Notes: generated from the letters alone by a model not told the origin. Shown: positions 1-4,570, counted from the first letter of the stretch. The stretch: DNA of 5,361 nucleotides from Pleionea sp041589565 (GCA_041589565.1 JBFHVL010000206.1:1-5361), one strand, 5' to 3'. Translations and numbers: made by a program.

Positions 1-20
1 ATTAAAGCCCTGTCGATTGA

Positions 21-1187
21 TTACTCCCACTTTTTTCGCCAATCAGCAAAGGCCTTTGATTTTACAAACTCGGCGTACATTTCGTCATCGAAAAATCCTT
101 TTGGAGTAAACTCCATGTTCAGTTTTGCCTCCATATCATCCAAGCTATTCACAACACCTTTAAAATCATTTTGTGCGGTTTGAATAGCAATTTTTGTCCA
201 ATAGTATTTTTCTCTTTCTGGCTCTTGAGAAATCGCATATTCAATAGCGGTTTGTGCTTTACTATGTTCGCCTAGCTGAAAATAAACACTCGACTTAAGC
301 CATTCTAGTAAGCTGTCTTTACCCAGCCGTACCTGCACACCATCAATCATTTTCACAACTTGCTTCAAATCAAAGTCGTAGTAATAATCTATCAGCATTA
401 GCGCCATGGTTGGGTCATCAGAATAATGCTTAGCCAGTAACGCCAGTTGTTTATTGTACTCTTCCAAAGATATGTGTTGTGCCAACTCAGTTTTTATTGC
501 GATAAAGGTTTTATGAGAATTAAGTTCCTGCGGTAATTGTTCAAGTATGTTGTATGCTTTAGAAAACTCACCCTGACGCTTGTAAAGACCAAACTGTTTA
601 AACTTGTCCACCAGTCCGCTATCAATTTCTCGCTTGCCTAACATTTTTCCCAATAAATTACTTTGCTCTGGCATTAATACAGCAAACACATTCCCAAGAG
701 TTTCGCTGTAACGAGCACCTAACACGTAATCAAACCAGTCAACAATTTTTCCACTTTTTGCATCAATCGATATTTCCTGAAAATTCATTCCGCTATCTTG
801 AAGATCAAAGCGGATCAAGGCCACTTTCCTGCCATCTACCGTTCGAATGCCTTTATAAGTGACCTCTCCACCATTGCTATGCAATGTCTTTAGGGTTTGA
901 CCAATATAATTCTGCGCGAATCCCCTCTTGATACCAGCAGCTACCGACGCAATTTCTTTTTCATTTGCTTTACCAAAGGCATGTAGCCAGGCATTTCTTG
1001 AAATTTGTTGAAAGTCATAGAGACCGGCTAAAAGCTCCGCATCACCGGCGTTTAATCCTTGCGTCAACAATTGAGCCGTCTGCTCAATTCGCTCATCAGC
1101 TTTGTCATTGCTAATCATTCCAGCCGCCGATATAGACAGCGAAGTGGACAATAAAAAGAAACTCATCAGTAATCTAGCAACTCTCAC
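21..1187 (-). CDS. Exported TPR-containing protein of unknown function
   Basis: This 388-residue protein begins with a typical signal peptide: Arg residues at 2 and 5, a hydrophobic stretch at about 6-20, and an Ala-Ala-Gly cleavage region at 21-23. It should act in the periplasm or be anchored at the envelope. Residues 30-170 form a mixed alpha/beta N-terminal domain that I do not recognise. Residues 200-360 are helical and TPR-like; the clearest unit is at about 294-324 (LKSSVYFQLGEHSKAQTAIE), with a second at about 326-357. The C-terminus, rich in Phe, Trp and Lys, resembles the capping segment of TPR proteins. The start is GTG, chosen because it keeps the whole signal peptide and has an AAGGA-type ribosome binding site (complement of 1195-1199) 7 bases upstream; an internal ATG at codon 8 is the alternative. 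The gene lies downstream of the peroxiredoxin gene on the same strand, about 140 bp away. TPRs suggest protein-protein contacts, but the partner is unknown. Confidence 0.85.
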   Translation of the reverse strand: MRVARLLMSFFLLSTSLSISAAGMISNDKADERIEQTAQLLTQGLNAGDAELLAGLYDFQQISRNAWLHAFGKANEKEIASVAAGIKRGFAQNYIGQTLKTLHSNGGEVTYKGIRTVDGRKVALIRFDLQDSGMNFQEISIDAKSGKIVDWFDYVLGARYSETLGNVFAVLMPEQSNLLGKMLGKREIDSGLVDKFKQFGLYKRQGEFSKAYNILEQLPQELNSHKTFIAIKTELAQHISLEEYNKQLALLAKHYSDDPTMALMLIDYYYDFDLKQVVKMIDGVQVRLGKDSLLEWLKSSVYFQLGEHSKAQTAIEYAISQEPEREKYYWTKIAIQTAQNDFKGVVNSLDDMEAKLNMEFTPKGFFDDEMYAEFVKSKAFADWRKKWE

Positions 1188-1221
1188 AATACCTTCCTTA
1201 AAGGCTAACGTTGAAAAAGCT

Positions 1222-1230
1222 AATGTACCA
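1222..1230 (-). promoter_or_regulatory. Possible extended -10 promoter for the TPR protein gene
   Basis: Read on the minus strand, this is TGG followed by TACATT, an extended -10 arrangement with 4 of 6 bases matching TATAAT. No good -35 element lies 16-18 bases upstream, as is tolerated for extended -10 promoters. Transcription would start near 1214, giving a leader of about 27 bases before the GTG codon. Readthrough from the peroxiredoxin gene is an equally reasonable source of transcript, because I see no T-rich terminator between the two genes. Confidence 0.3.
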
Positions 1231-1242
1231 TGAGCAGACGTA

Positions 1243-1306
1243 AGCCGCTAAAACTTACTTAGAGCGGGAAAGCTATAGCTGCGCCGGGAGCCTTTCGGCA
1301 GCGGCT
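1243..1306. repeat. Imperfect nested inverted repeat between two genes
   Basis: The outer arms are AGCCGCT (1243-1249) and AGCGGCT (1300-1306), a perfect 7-bp complement. Inside lie GAAAG (1268-1272) facing CTTTC (1292-1296), and the near-palindrome AGCTATAGCT (1271-1280). A direct GTAAGCC repeat brackets the unit at 1240-1246 and 1319-1325. There is no T tract on either side, so it is not a standard intrinsic terminator. It may be a small dispersed element or an mRNA processing hairpin between the two minus-strand genes. Only the arms are certain. Confidence 0.45.
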
Positions 1307-1329
1307 AAGTTAAGCACGGTAAGCCACAG

Positions 1330-1983
1330 TTAGGGAGAAAATCGAATACTTTCACCTTTAAGCGCAACTTCCGCCGCTTTAAGCATCAGCTCAGGATGCA
1401 GACGCACTTTGTAGTTGGGGCTGACGTATGAATACTGAATTACACCTTCGGTATCAATAATAAACACCGCGGGCGCCGGCAGGTTATCATGCTTTTCTCC
1501 CTCAAAACGCTGCAAATCGGCGTTATAGCGCTGCTTGATGATGGTAGTGACCCGCGGCTCTACCCGAAAAGCGATACCAAACGCCCGAGACGCTTCCAGT
1601 CGAAAGTCGGAAAGCAAGGTGTAATTTAACTCACGCTCTTTTTGCATTTTTTTAAGAGTATCTGGCAACTCTGGACTAATAGCGACCAACTGATACCCCA
1701 TTTTCAGTAGATCTTGCTCCACTGATTTCAACTCATTGAGCTGAAAATTACAGTAAGGACACCACCCGCCACGGTAAAACACGAGCACAAGCGGTTTTTG
1801 AGCAGCAAGTTTATCCAGCTTAACCGGCTTGCCATCGGCGGTCCAAATCGGAGTGTTGGGTACTGAATGCCCAACCAGCAGGGGCTGAATATCATCTGCC
1901 GTATTGGCTATTTGCGTTCGCTCAGCCGCATAAGCCGAGAGAGAGAGGACAAATATTAGAGTAATCAACAAGTTAGATTTCAT
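1330..1983 (-). CDS. Exported peroxiredoxin-like (AhpC/TSA, PRX-like2) protein
   Basis: This 217-residue thioredoxin-fold protein of the AhpC/TSA superfamily probably reduces peroxides or acts as a thiol oxidoreductase outside the cytoplasm. Residues 1-19 form a signal peptide (Lys-2, hydrophobic core, AYA before Ala-20). The active-site segment is YRGGWCPYC at about 70-78, with Cys-75 and Cys-78 as a CxxC pair in place of the PxxxTxxC of classical peroxiredoxins; this is typical of the PRX-like2 group. Further family features are the LVLVFY strand before it, the VAISPE strand after it (about 100-105), LLSDF near 123-127, and a cis-Pro-type segment LPAPAVFIID at about 168-177. The length is normal for the family plus a leader. 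The start is ATG, with a weak AGGGA ribosome binding site 10 bases upstream. The TPR protein gene follows on the same strand. The electron donor is not evident from the window, and substrate specificity cannot be read from sequence. Confidence 0.88.
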   Translation of the reverse strand: MKSNLLITLIFVLSLSAYAAERTQIANTADDIQPLLVGHSVPNTPIWTADGKPVKLDKLAAQKPLVLVFYRGGWCPYCNFQLNELKSVEQDLLKMGYQLVAISPELPDTLKKMQKERELNYTLLSDFRLEASRAFGIAFRVEPRVTTIIKQRYNADLQRFEGEKHDNLPAPAVFIIDTEGVIQYSYVSPNYKVRLHPELMLKAAEVALKGESIRFSP

Positions 1984-2036
1984 TGCGTTTATTTCCCTAG
2001 TTATTTAGATGCCTCAAAGACGACCCACACAGCGAT

Positions 2037-2064
2037 ATGTTACACCCGCATAGATGCGCGACAA
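2037..2064 (-). promoter_or_regulatory. Candidate promoter for the peroxiredoxin gene
   Basis: On the minus strand, TTGTCG (complement of 2059-2064, 4 of 6 to TTGACA) and TAACAT (complement of 2037-2042, 4 of 6 to TATAAT) are 16 bases apart. Transcription would start about 45-50 bases upstream of the ATG. The spacer contains the inverted repeat CGCAT-AG-ATGCG at 2047-2058, which could be an operator. It lies close behind the oppositely directed tRNA promoter. Both boxes are mediocre, so confidence is low. Confidence 0.3.
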
Positions 2065-2082
2065 ATTCCCCGACCTAAACCC

Positions 2083-2111
2083 TTGACAGCTCGCCTCGAA
2101 ATCAGCAAAAT
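2083..2111 (+). promoter_or_regulatory. tRNA-Met promoter with GC-rich discriminator
   Basis: A perfect TTGACA -35 box (2083-2088) is followed 17 bases later by CAAAAT (2106-2111, 4 of 6 to TATAAT). The next bases, ACGCGCCTC, form a GC-rich discriminator of the kind found at stable-RNA promoters under stringent (ppGpp/DksA) control. Transcription should start near 2118, giving a leader of about 50 bases to be removed by RNase P and other nucleases. The growth-rate control is inferred from the discriminator and was not observed. Confidence 0.75.
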
Positions 2112-2170
2112 ACGCGCCTCTCAGAGAGGTCACCTCGTTCAAGGCCTGATCTTTACGAGAAACACACAAT

Positions 2171-2247
2171 GGCAAGGTAGCTCAGTTGGTTAGAGCACAT
2201 CACTCATAATGATGGGGTCGGCAGTTCAAATCTGCCCCTTGCTACCA
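2171..2247 (+). tRNA. Elongator tRNA-Met (CAT anticodon)
   Basis: The 77 bases fold into a complete cloverleaf with an encoded CCA end. The acceptor stem is GGCAAGG/CCTTGCT with one G-U at the first pair. The D stem is GCTC/GAGC with a TTGGT loop, the anticodon stem is CATCA/TGATG with loop CTCATAA, the variable loop is GGGTC, and the T stem is GGCAG/CTGCC with loop TTCAAAT. The anticodon is CAT. The anticodon arm and variable loop match E. coli elongator tRNA-Met as I recall it, while the lysidine-modified tRNA-Ile and the initiator have different anticodon stems; the initiator would also carry GGG/CCC pairs there. Elongator is therefore preferred. The gene stands alone, with its own promoter and terminator. 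Pieces of its 3' half recur downstream. Confidence 0.96.
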
Positions 2248-2255
2248 GAATAAAT

Positions 2256-2287
2256 AAATACCCGTCCATCGCGACGGGTATTTTTTT
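2256..2287 (+). terminator. Intrinsic terminator of the tRNA-Met gene
   Basis: A perfect 11-bp stem, AAATACCCGTC (2256-2266) with GACGGGTATTT (2273-2283), has a 6-base loop and runs into seven T residues (2281-2287). It begins 9 bases after the CCA end, as expected for a single tRNA transcription unit. Confidence 0.92.
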
Positions 2288-2291
2288 ATCT

Positions 2292-2320
2292 GTAGCTTGT
2301 GGGCTTAAGGTTTGAACTGC
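2292..2320 (-). repeat. Degenerate inverted copy of the tRNA-Met 3' half
   Basis: TTTGAACTGC at 2311-2320 is the exact reverse complement of tRNA bases 2221-2230 (the T-arm). Upstream, GTAGC (2292-2296) and GGGC (2301-2304) fall in the order expected if the reverse complement of the tRNA tail continues with small gaps. A transcript reading past the first terminator could therefore pair with the T-arm. The 10-base identity is certain; descent from the tRNA is inferred and could be chance. Confidence 0.4.
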
Positions 2321-2410
2321 TCCCAGTTCACCAATTGCGACAGCAATTAGCCACGAGCAGCTTCGCTGCGAAGCCCGTTAGGGTCGAAAAGCGCCTTAGC
2401 GACTTTTCGA
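2313..2410. repeat. Cluster of four closely spaced hairpins
   Basis: Four short inverted repeats follow one another. TGAACTG/CAGTTCA is at 2313-2319 and 2324-2330. AATTGC/GCAATT is at 2333-2338 and 2343-2348. GCTTCG/CGAAGC is at 2360-2365 and 2369-2374, competing with GCAG/CTGC at 2357-2360 and 2366-2369. TCGAAAAGCGC pairs with GCG plus CTTTTCGA at 2384-2394 and 2399-2410, with one bulged A and a CTTA loop. This is dense secondary structure for non-coding DNA and suggests a structured RNA or REP-like repeats. No protein reading in this stretch is convincing, and I find no promoter directly ahead of it. Confidence 0.55.
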
Positions 2411-2456
2411 TGAAATCTGCCCCTCGCCTAAAGCGCCTACTGTTGGTGCTACCAGA
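2409..2456 (+). pseudogene. tRNA-Met 3'-end remnant, copy A
   Basis: GATG (2409-2412) runs directly into AAATCTGCCCCT (2413-2424), a 12-base exact match to the tRNA T-arm and acceptor strand (2228-2239). After 23 unrelated bases comes GCTACCAGA (2448-2456), a 9-base exact match to the tRNA end including CCA and the two bases after it (2241-2249). Relative to the tRNA, the segment has lost the variable loop and 5' T stem and gained an insert. It cannot form a cloverleaf and has no acceptor 5' strand. A terminator follows 6 bases later, as for a former tRNA unit. Confidence 0.6.
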
Positions 2457-2462
2457 TTCCAG

Positions 2463-2489
2463 AAAGCTCGCATTTATACGGGCTTTTTT
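2463..2489 (+). terminator. Second intrinsic terminator after the tRNA remnant
   Basis: AAAGCTCG (2463-2470) pairs with CGGGCTTT (2479-2486), 8 bp with one G-U, around an 8-base loop. The 3' arm ends in six T residues (2484-2489). It sits just after the CCA-like end of remnant copy A, mirroring the layout of the intact tRNA and its terminator, and supports this stretch being or having been a transcribed unit. Confidence 0.65.
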
Positions 2490-2522
2490 ATTACCTGAGA
2501 AAAATGCCGACCGACTTTTTTC

Positions 2523-2572
2523 GATGGGGTCGACACCGAGCGCGAGCTGGTAAAATCGGCCCCGCACTACCA
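2523..2572 (+). pseudogene. tRNA-Met 3'-half remnant, copy B, with strong fold
   Basis: GATGGGGTCG (2523-2532) matches tRNA bases 2211-2220 exactly. After an insertion of 13 bases relative to the tRNA, 2553-2575 aligns without gaps to 2228-2250 at 17 of 23 positions, including GCCCC and the CTACCA end. The piece refolds into a new structure. GGGGTCGA (2526-2533) pairs with TCGGCCCC (2556-2563) with one G-U. Inside, ACC-g-AGC (2535-2541) pairs with GCTGGT (2546-2551) around a GCGA tetraloop. No terminator follows, and the acceptor 5' strand and D arm are absent, so it is not a functional tRNA. Confidence 0.55.
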
Positions 2573-2610
2573 ACACTTTCCCTACTTAAACACCGAACCA
2601 AATTTAAACC

Positions 2611-2638
2611 TTGCTTAATTTATACAGACTGGTATTAT
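2611..2638 (+). promoter_or_regulatory. Candidate promoter for the outer-membrane protein gene
   Basis: TTGCTT (2611-2616, 3 of 6 to TTGACA) and TATTAT (2633-2638, 5 of 6 to TATAAT) are 16 bases apart in an AT-rich stretch. Transcription would begin near 2645, giving a leader of about 108 bases before the GTG start. An alternative, with TTGATT at 2681, lacks a good -10 box. Confidence 0.45.
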
Positions 2639-2653
2639 CGCGCCCCGCAATAT

Positions 2654-2670
2654 TTGCTAGGGACTAGCAA
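2654..2670. promoter_or_regulatory. Perfect inverted repeat in the leader of the barrel gene
   Basis: TTGCTAG (2654-2660), GGA and CTAGCAA (2664-2670) form a perfect 7-bp inverted repeat starting about 9 bases after the predicted transcription start. It may be an operator at the start site or a 5' hairpin stabilising the mRNA. No T tract follows, so it is not a plain terminator. Confidence 0.4.
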
Positions 2671-2740
2671 GGCTTATTTCTTGATTGGGATTTACTCGCT
2701 ACTCCTTAGTTTATTTTTACATCTAACAGTTAAAACCCCC

Positions 2741-2744
2741 GGAG
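2741..2744 (+). promoter_or_regulatory. Ribosome binding site fixing the GTG start
   Basis: GGAG lies 8 bases before the GTG at 2753-2755. It supports this codon as the start rather than the upstream in-frame ATG at 2504, whose extra 83 codons cross the tRNA remnant and promoter region and give no leader-like sequence directly at their N-terminus. Confidence 0.7.
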
Positions 2745-2752
2745 TAGTATCA

Positions 2753-3358
2753 GTGAATAAAATCATTGCTGGCATTTTAATGCTTTCTTTTAGCTTTACC
2801 TCTTTCGCAGAATCAACGCCAACAGGATTCTTTCTAGGCGCAGGCATTGGAAAGTCGACGGTTAAGTTTGATGGTGAAAGTGAGTCCGATCAGTCAACGC
2901 AATTTGTAATTGGTTATACTCCAAACGACATTGTAAGTTTTTCAATTGGTACGAAAGACTTTGGGAGTATGAATGACTCATGGAGCTACCGCGATGATTA
3001 TCCAGAAGGATATTTTTCAGGATGGGGCAGCTCTAGTTTATCAGTTGATGGCATACCTTTAACGCTCGACCTAAATATTCCTGTTAATAACTCATTTGCA
3101 TTCCGTTTTCAGCTCGGATATTTAAAGTGGAAAGCACAGCTAAAAGGTTCCACAACTTGGGAAGACTCTTGGTTTGGAGAAGTCACGAGAAACACTTATA
3201 GTTACAATGAAAAACTCGCCGATGGCACCGACTTCTTTTACGGTGCAGGTATCACAACTCGCTTTGAGTCATCAGAGCTTCTATTTGGTTATACCAGATT
3301 TAAACTCGATCAAGTAAAAGTGAACGAACTTCAATTAATGTTTAAGTTTTATCCCTAA
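2753..3358 (+). CDS. Small outer-membrane beta-barrel protein
   Basis: From the GTG start the product has 201 residues. Residues 1-19 form a signal peptide (Lys-3, hydrophobic core IIAGILMLSFSF, SFA before Glu-20). The mature part alternates polar and hydrophobic or aromatic residues, with Gly and Tyr in the strands, as in eight-stranded OmpA- or OmpX-like barrels: GFFLGAGIGKSTVKF, TQFVIGYT, FAFRFQLGYLKW, FFYGAGITTRF, SSELLFGYTRFKL. The last strand, ending MFKFYP, has the aromatic pattern recognised by the BAM machinery, although a final Pro after Tyr is atypical. Charged aromatic loops (for example WSYRDDYPEGYFSGWGSSS) are probably external. The gene is a single unit with its own predicted promoter and terminator. 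Its function (adhesion, stability or small-molecule passage) cannot be read from sequence, and no specific family could be assigned. Confidence 0.8.
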   Translation: MNKIIAGILMLSFSFTSFAESTPTGFFLGAGIGKSTVKFDGESESDQSTQFVIGYTPNDIVSFSIGTKDFGSMNDSWSYRDDYPEGYFSGWGSSSLSVDGIPLTLDLNIPVNNSFAFRFQLGYLKWKAQLKGSTTWEDSWFGEVTRNTYSYNEKLADGTDFFYGAGITTRFESSELLFGYTRFKLDQVKVNELQLMFKFYP

Positions 3359-3381
3359 TCATTAATGCTGCTTTTAATATC

Positions 3382-3409
3382 ACAAAGCCCACTTTATTGT
3401 GGGCTTTGT
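3382..3409. terminator. Terminator between convergent genes
   Basis: ACAAAGCCCAC (3382-3392) pairs perfectly with GTGGGCTTTGT (3399-3409) around a 6-base loop, 23 bases after the stop codon of the barrel gene. The T run on the plus side is short (GTTTATC). On the minus side the downstream sequence is only AT-rich, so termination of the serine hydrolase transcript is likely weaker. Confidence 0.82.
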
Positions 3410-3447
3410 TTATCTCATATATGGCGGAATCCTATTAGGTTCTTTTT

Positions 3448-4509
3448 CTATCGCGCCTGCAGTTCCAATAACGCATTAAACGCTTCGTGATTATATAATG
3501 CCTTAGATATATCCCGGATCACTTTCATTCCTGATGCTCCGTTGGTTAAAACAATTAAACCAAACCCAGTCTCGGGAACAAAAAAGCCCATCGACTGCTC
3601 TCCCCAGTCCTGTCCGCTGTGTCGAATTACTCGAATATCGTCATACTGTAGAACTTCCCAGCCGAGCCCAAAACCCACCTCTGACGGACAGTGATCAGCT
3701 TTAAGAGGGCAGCCCTTTGTAATTTGATTATCCACCACGTTAAACCGCTGCTTTTCTATTGATTTAGCAAGCCCTTCGGCTTTCATAACGCTCATCATAA
3801 ATTTGGCATAATCGTCGACGGTTAAGTACAGGTTATCTGCCGCACTCCAGGGAGTTGAGTAATGGCGCTCTCCCCACTGGCCTGAGTTATAAGGCTGAGC
3901 ATCTTGAAAATTGCGACTCGACTCAAAGCCTGCACTCGTCATTTTAAGCGGCGAAAATAATGTTGATTGTAATATTTCATTAAACGTCTGCTTTTGATGC
4001 CGTTCTAAATAACGCGCCAGATAATCGTAACCTTCGCCCGAGTATTGGGTTTTGCTGCCCGGGGTAAAGGCAAACTTTAACTTCCCATTGGTCGCGTTCC
4101 GCCAGTTGGCGAACCCGGTTTGGTGTAACAGAGCAATACGCGGCGTAAGTTTACTGAGTTCATCGTTGCCTATCAGGTCGGGATCGGTCCAGTAGGATGT
4201 CATGGGTTGGTCGAGCAGCCCGTCCTTATTCGACAATATTCTTAATACCGATTCAGCGGTTACTGGCTTCATCATTGAAGCCACATTAAACCTGGTAGCC
4301 CGGGTTGCCGGTTGCTCTGGTGATGCGTTCCCCACCACCAGACTCCACTTGAACTGATGATTCTCGATAACGGCAACTGCAGCTGCTGGCACATCATTGT
4401 GCTTAAGTGAGTTCAGAACAAGTTGCTTAACTTCTTGTGGTGCACTCCAGGCGGGGCCTAAAGCAATCGATAAGTAAATAGTGAATACGGTGAATATACG
4501 AAACAACAT
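3448..4509 (-). CDS. Exported serine hydrolase, beta-lactamase/S12 family
   Basis: This 353-residue protein has the penicillin-binding/class C beta-lactamase fold (peptidase family S12). Residues 1-23 form a signal peptide ending AWSA. The nucleophile motif is S78-M-M-K81. The second motif is Y156-S-G, where true class C enzymes have Tyr-x-Asn. The third is H297-S-G in place of Lys-Thr-Gly. A conserved helix segment, LLHQTGFANW, lies at about 128-137, and LGWEV near 282-286 and FGLIVLTNG near 316-324 are usual for the family. This motif set points to an esterase, D-aminopeptidase or muropeptide-type hydrolase rather than a drug-hydrolysing lactamase. Cys-267 and Cys-274 could form a periplasmic disulfide. 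The length is normal and all motifs are intact. The ATG has a strong AAGGAG ribosome binding site (complement of 4517-4522) 7 bases upstream. It converges with the barrel gene and diverges from the DUF4442 gene. The substrate is unknown. Confidence 0.9.
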   Translation of the reverse strand: MLFRIFTVFTIYLSIALGPAWSAPQEVKQLVLNSLKHNDVPAAAVAVIENHQFKWSLVVGNASPEQPATRATRFNVASMMKPVTAESVLRILSNKDGLLDQPMTSYWTDPDLIGNDELSKLTPRIALLHQTGFANWRNATNGKLKFAFTPGSKTQYSGEGYDYLARYLERHQKQTFNEILQSTLFSPLKMTSAGFESSRNFQDAQPYNSGQWGERHYSTPWSAADNLYLTVDDYAKFMMSVMKAEGLAKSIEKQRFNVVDNQITKGCPLKADHCPSEVGFGLGWEVLQYDDIRVIRHSGQDWGEQSMGFFVPETGFGLIVLTNGASGMKVIRDISKALYNHEAFNALLELQAR

Positions 4510-4541
4510 TCAACAGCTCCTTGTTTTGATTATTTTTACAG

Positions 4542-4570
4542 TTGATATTTCTCACTATATAAGTGGTAAT
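4542..4570 (+). promoter_or_regulatory. Candidate promoter for the DUF4442 gene
   Basis: TTGATA (4542-4547, 5 of 6 to TTGACA) is followed after exactly 17 bases by GGTAAT (4565-4570, 4 of 6 to TATAAT). Transcription would start near 4577, about 26 bases before the ATG. Its span covers the predicted minus-strand -10 box, so the two promoters would compete. Confidence 0.5.
4554..4559 (-). promoter_or_regulatory. Candidate -10 box for the serine hydrolase gene
   Basis: On the minus strand the box reads TATAGT (5 of 6 to TATAAT), but the matching -35 region is poor (TAGGCT, 17 bases upstream). Transcription would start near 4547, leaving a leader of nearly 40 bases. The box lies inside the near-palindrome CACTATATAAGTG (4553-4565), which is shared with the opposite promoter and may be a regulator site. 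Confidence 0.35.

Noticed and set aside
2299..2553. Open frame of 84 codons on the plus strand
   Set aside because: It crosses the hairpin cluster, the second terminator and the tRNA remnants, has no ribosome binding site, and its product resembles no protein family.
2523..2572. A second functional tRNA gene
   Set aside because: There is no acceptor 5' strand, D arm or anticodon arm, and the T stem is disrupted by an insertion.
2171..2575. A genomic island inserted at the tRNA-Met gene
   Set aside because: No integrase or cargo gene lies between the tRNA and the 3'-end copies, and the copies contain insertions and deletions, so they are not clean attachment sites.
2328..2576. Open frame of 82 codons on the minus strand
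   Set aside because: It is the reverse of the same hairpin and tRNA-remnant region, overlaps the other spurious frame almost fully, and has no domain-like features.
2504..2752. N-terminal extension of the barrel protein from an upstream ATG
   Set aside because: The extra 83 codons cover a tRNA remnant, the promoter and the leader, and would bury the signal peptide. The GTG at 2753 has a GGAG site and places the signal peptide at the N-terminus.
3448..4509. An AmpC-type beta-lactamase resistance gene
   Set aside because: The Tyr-x-Asn and Lys-Thr-Gly motifs are replaced by YSG and HSG, which does not fit a class C lactamase.
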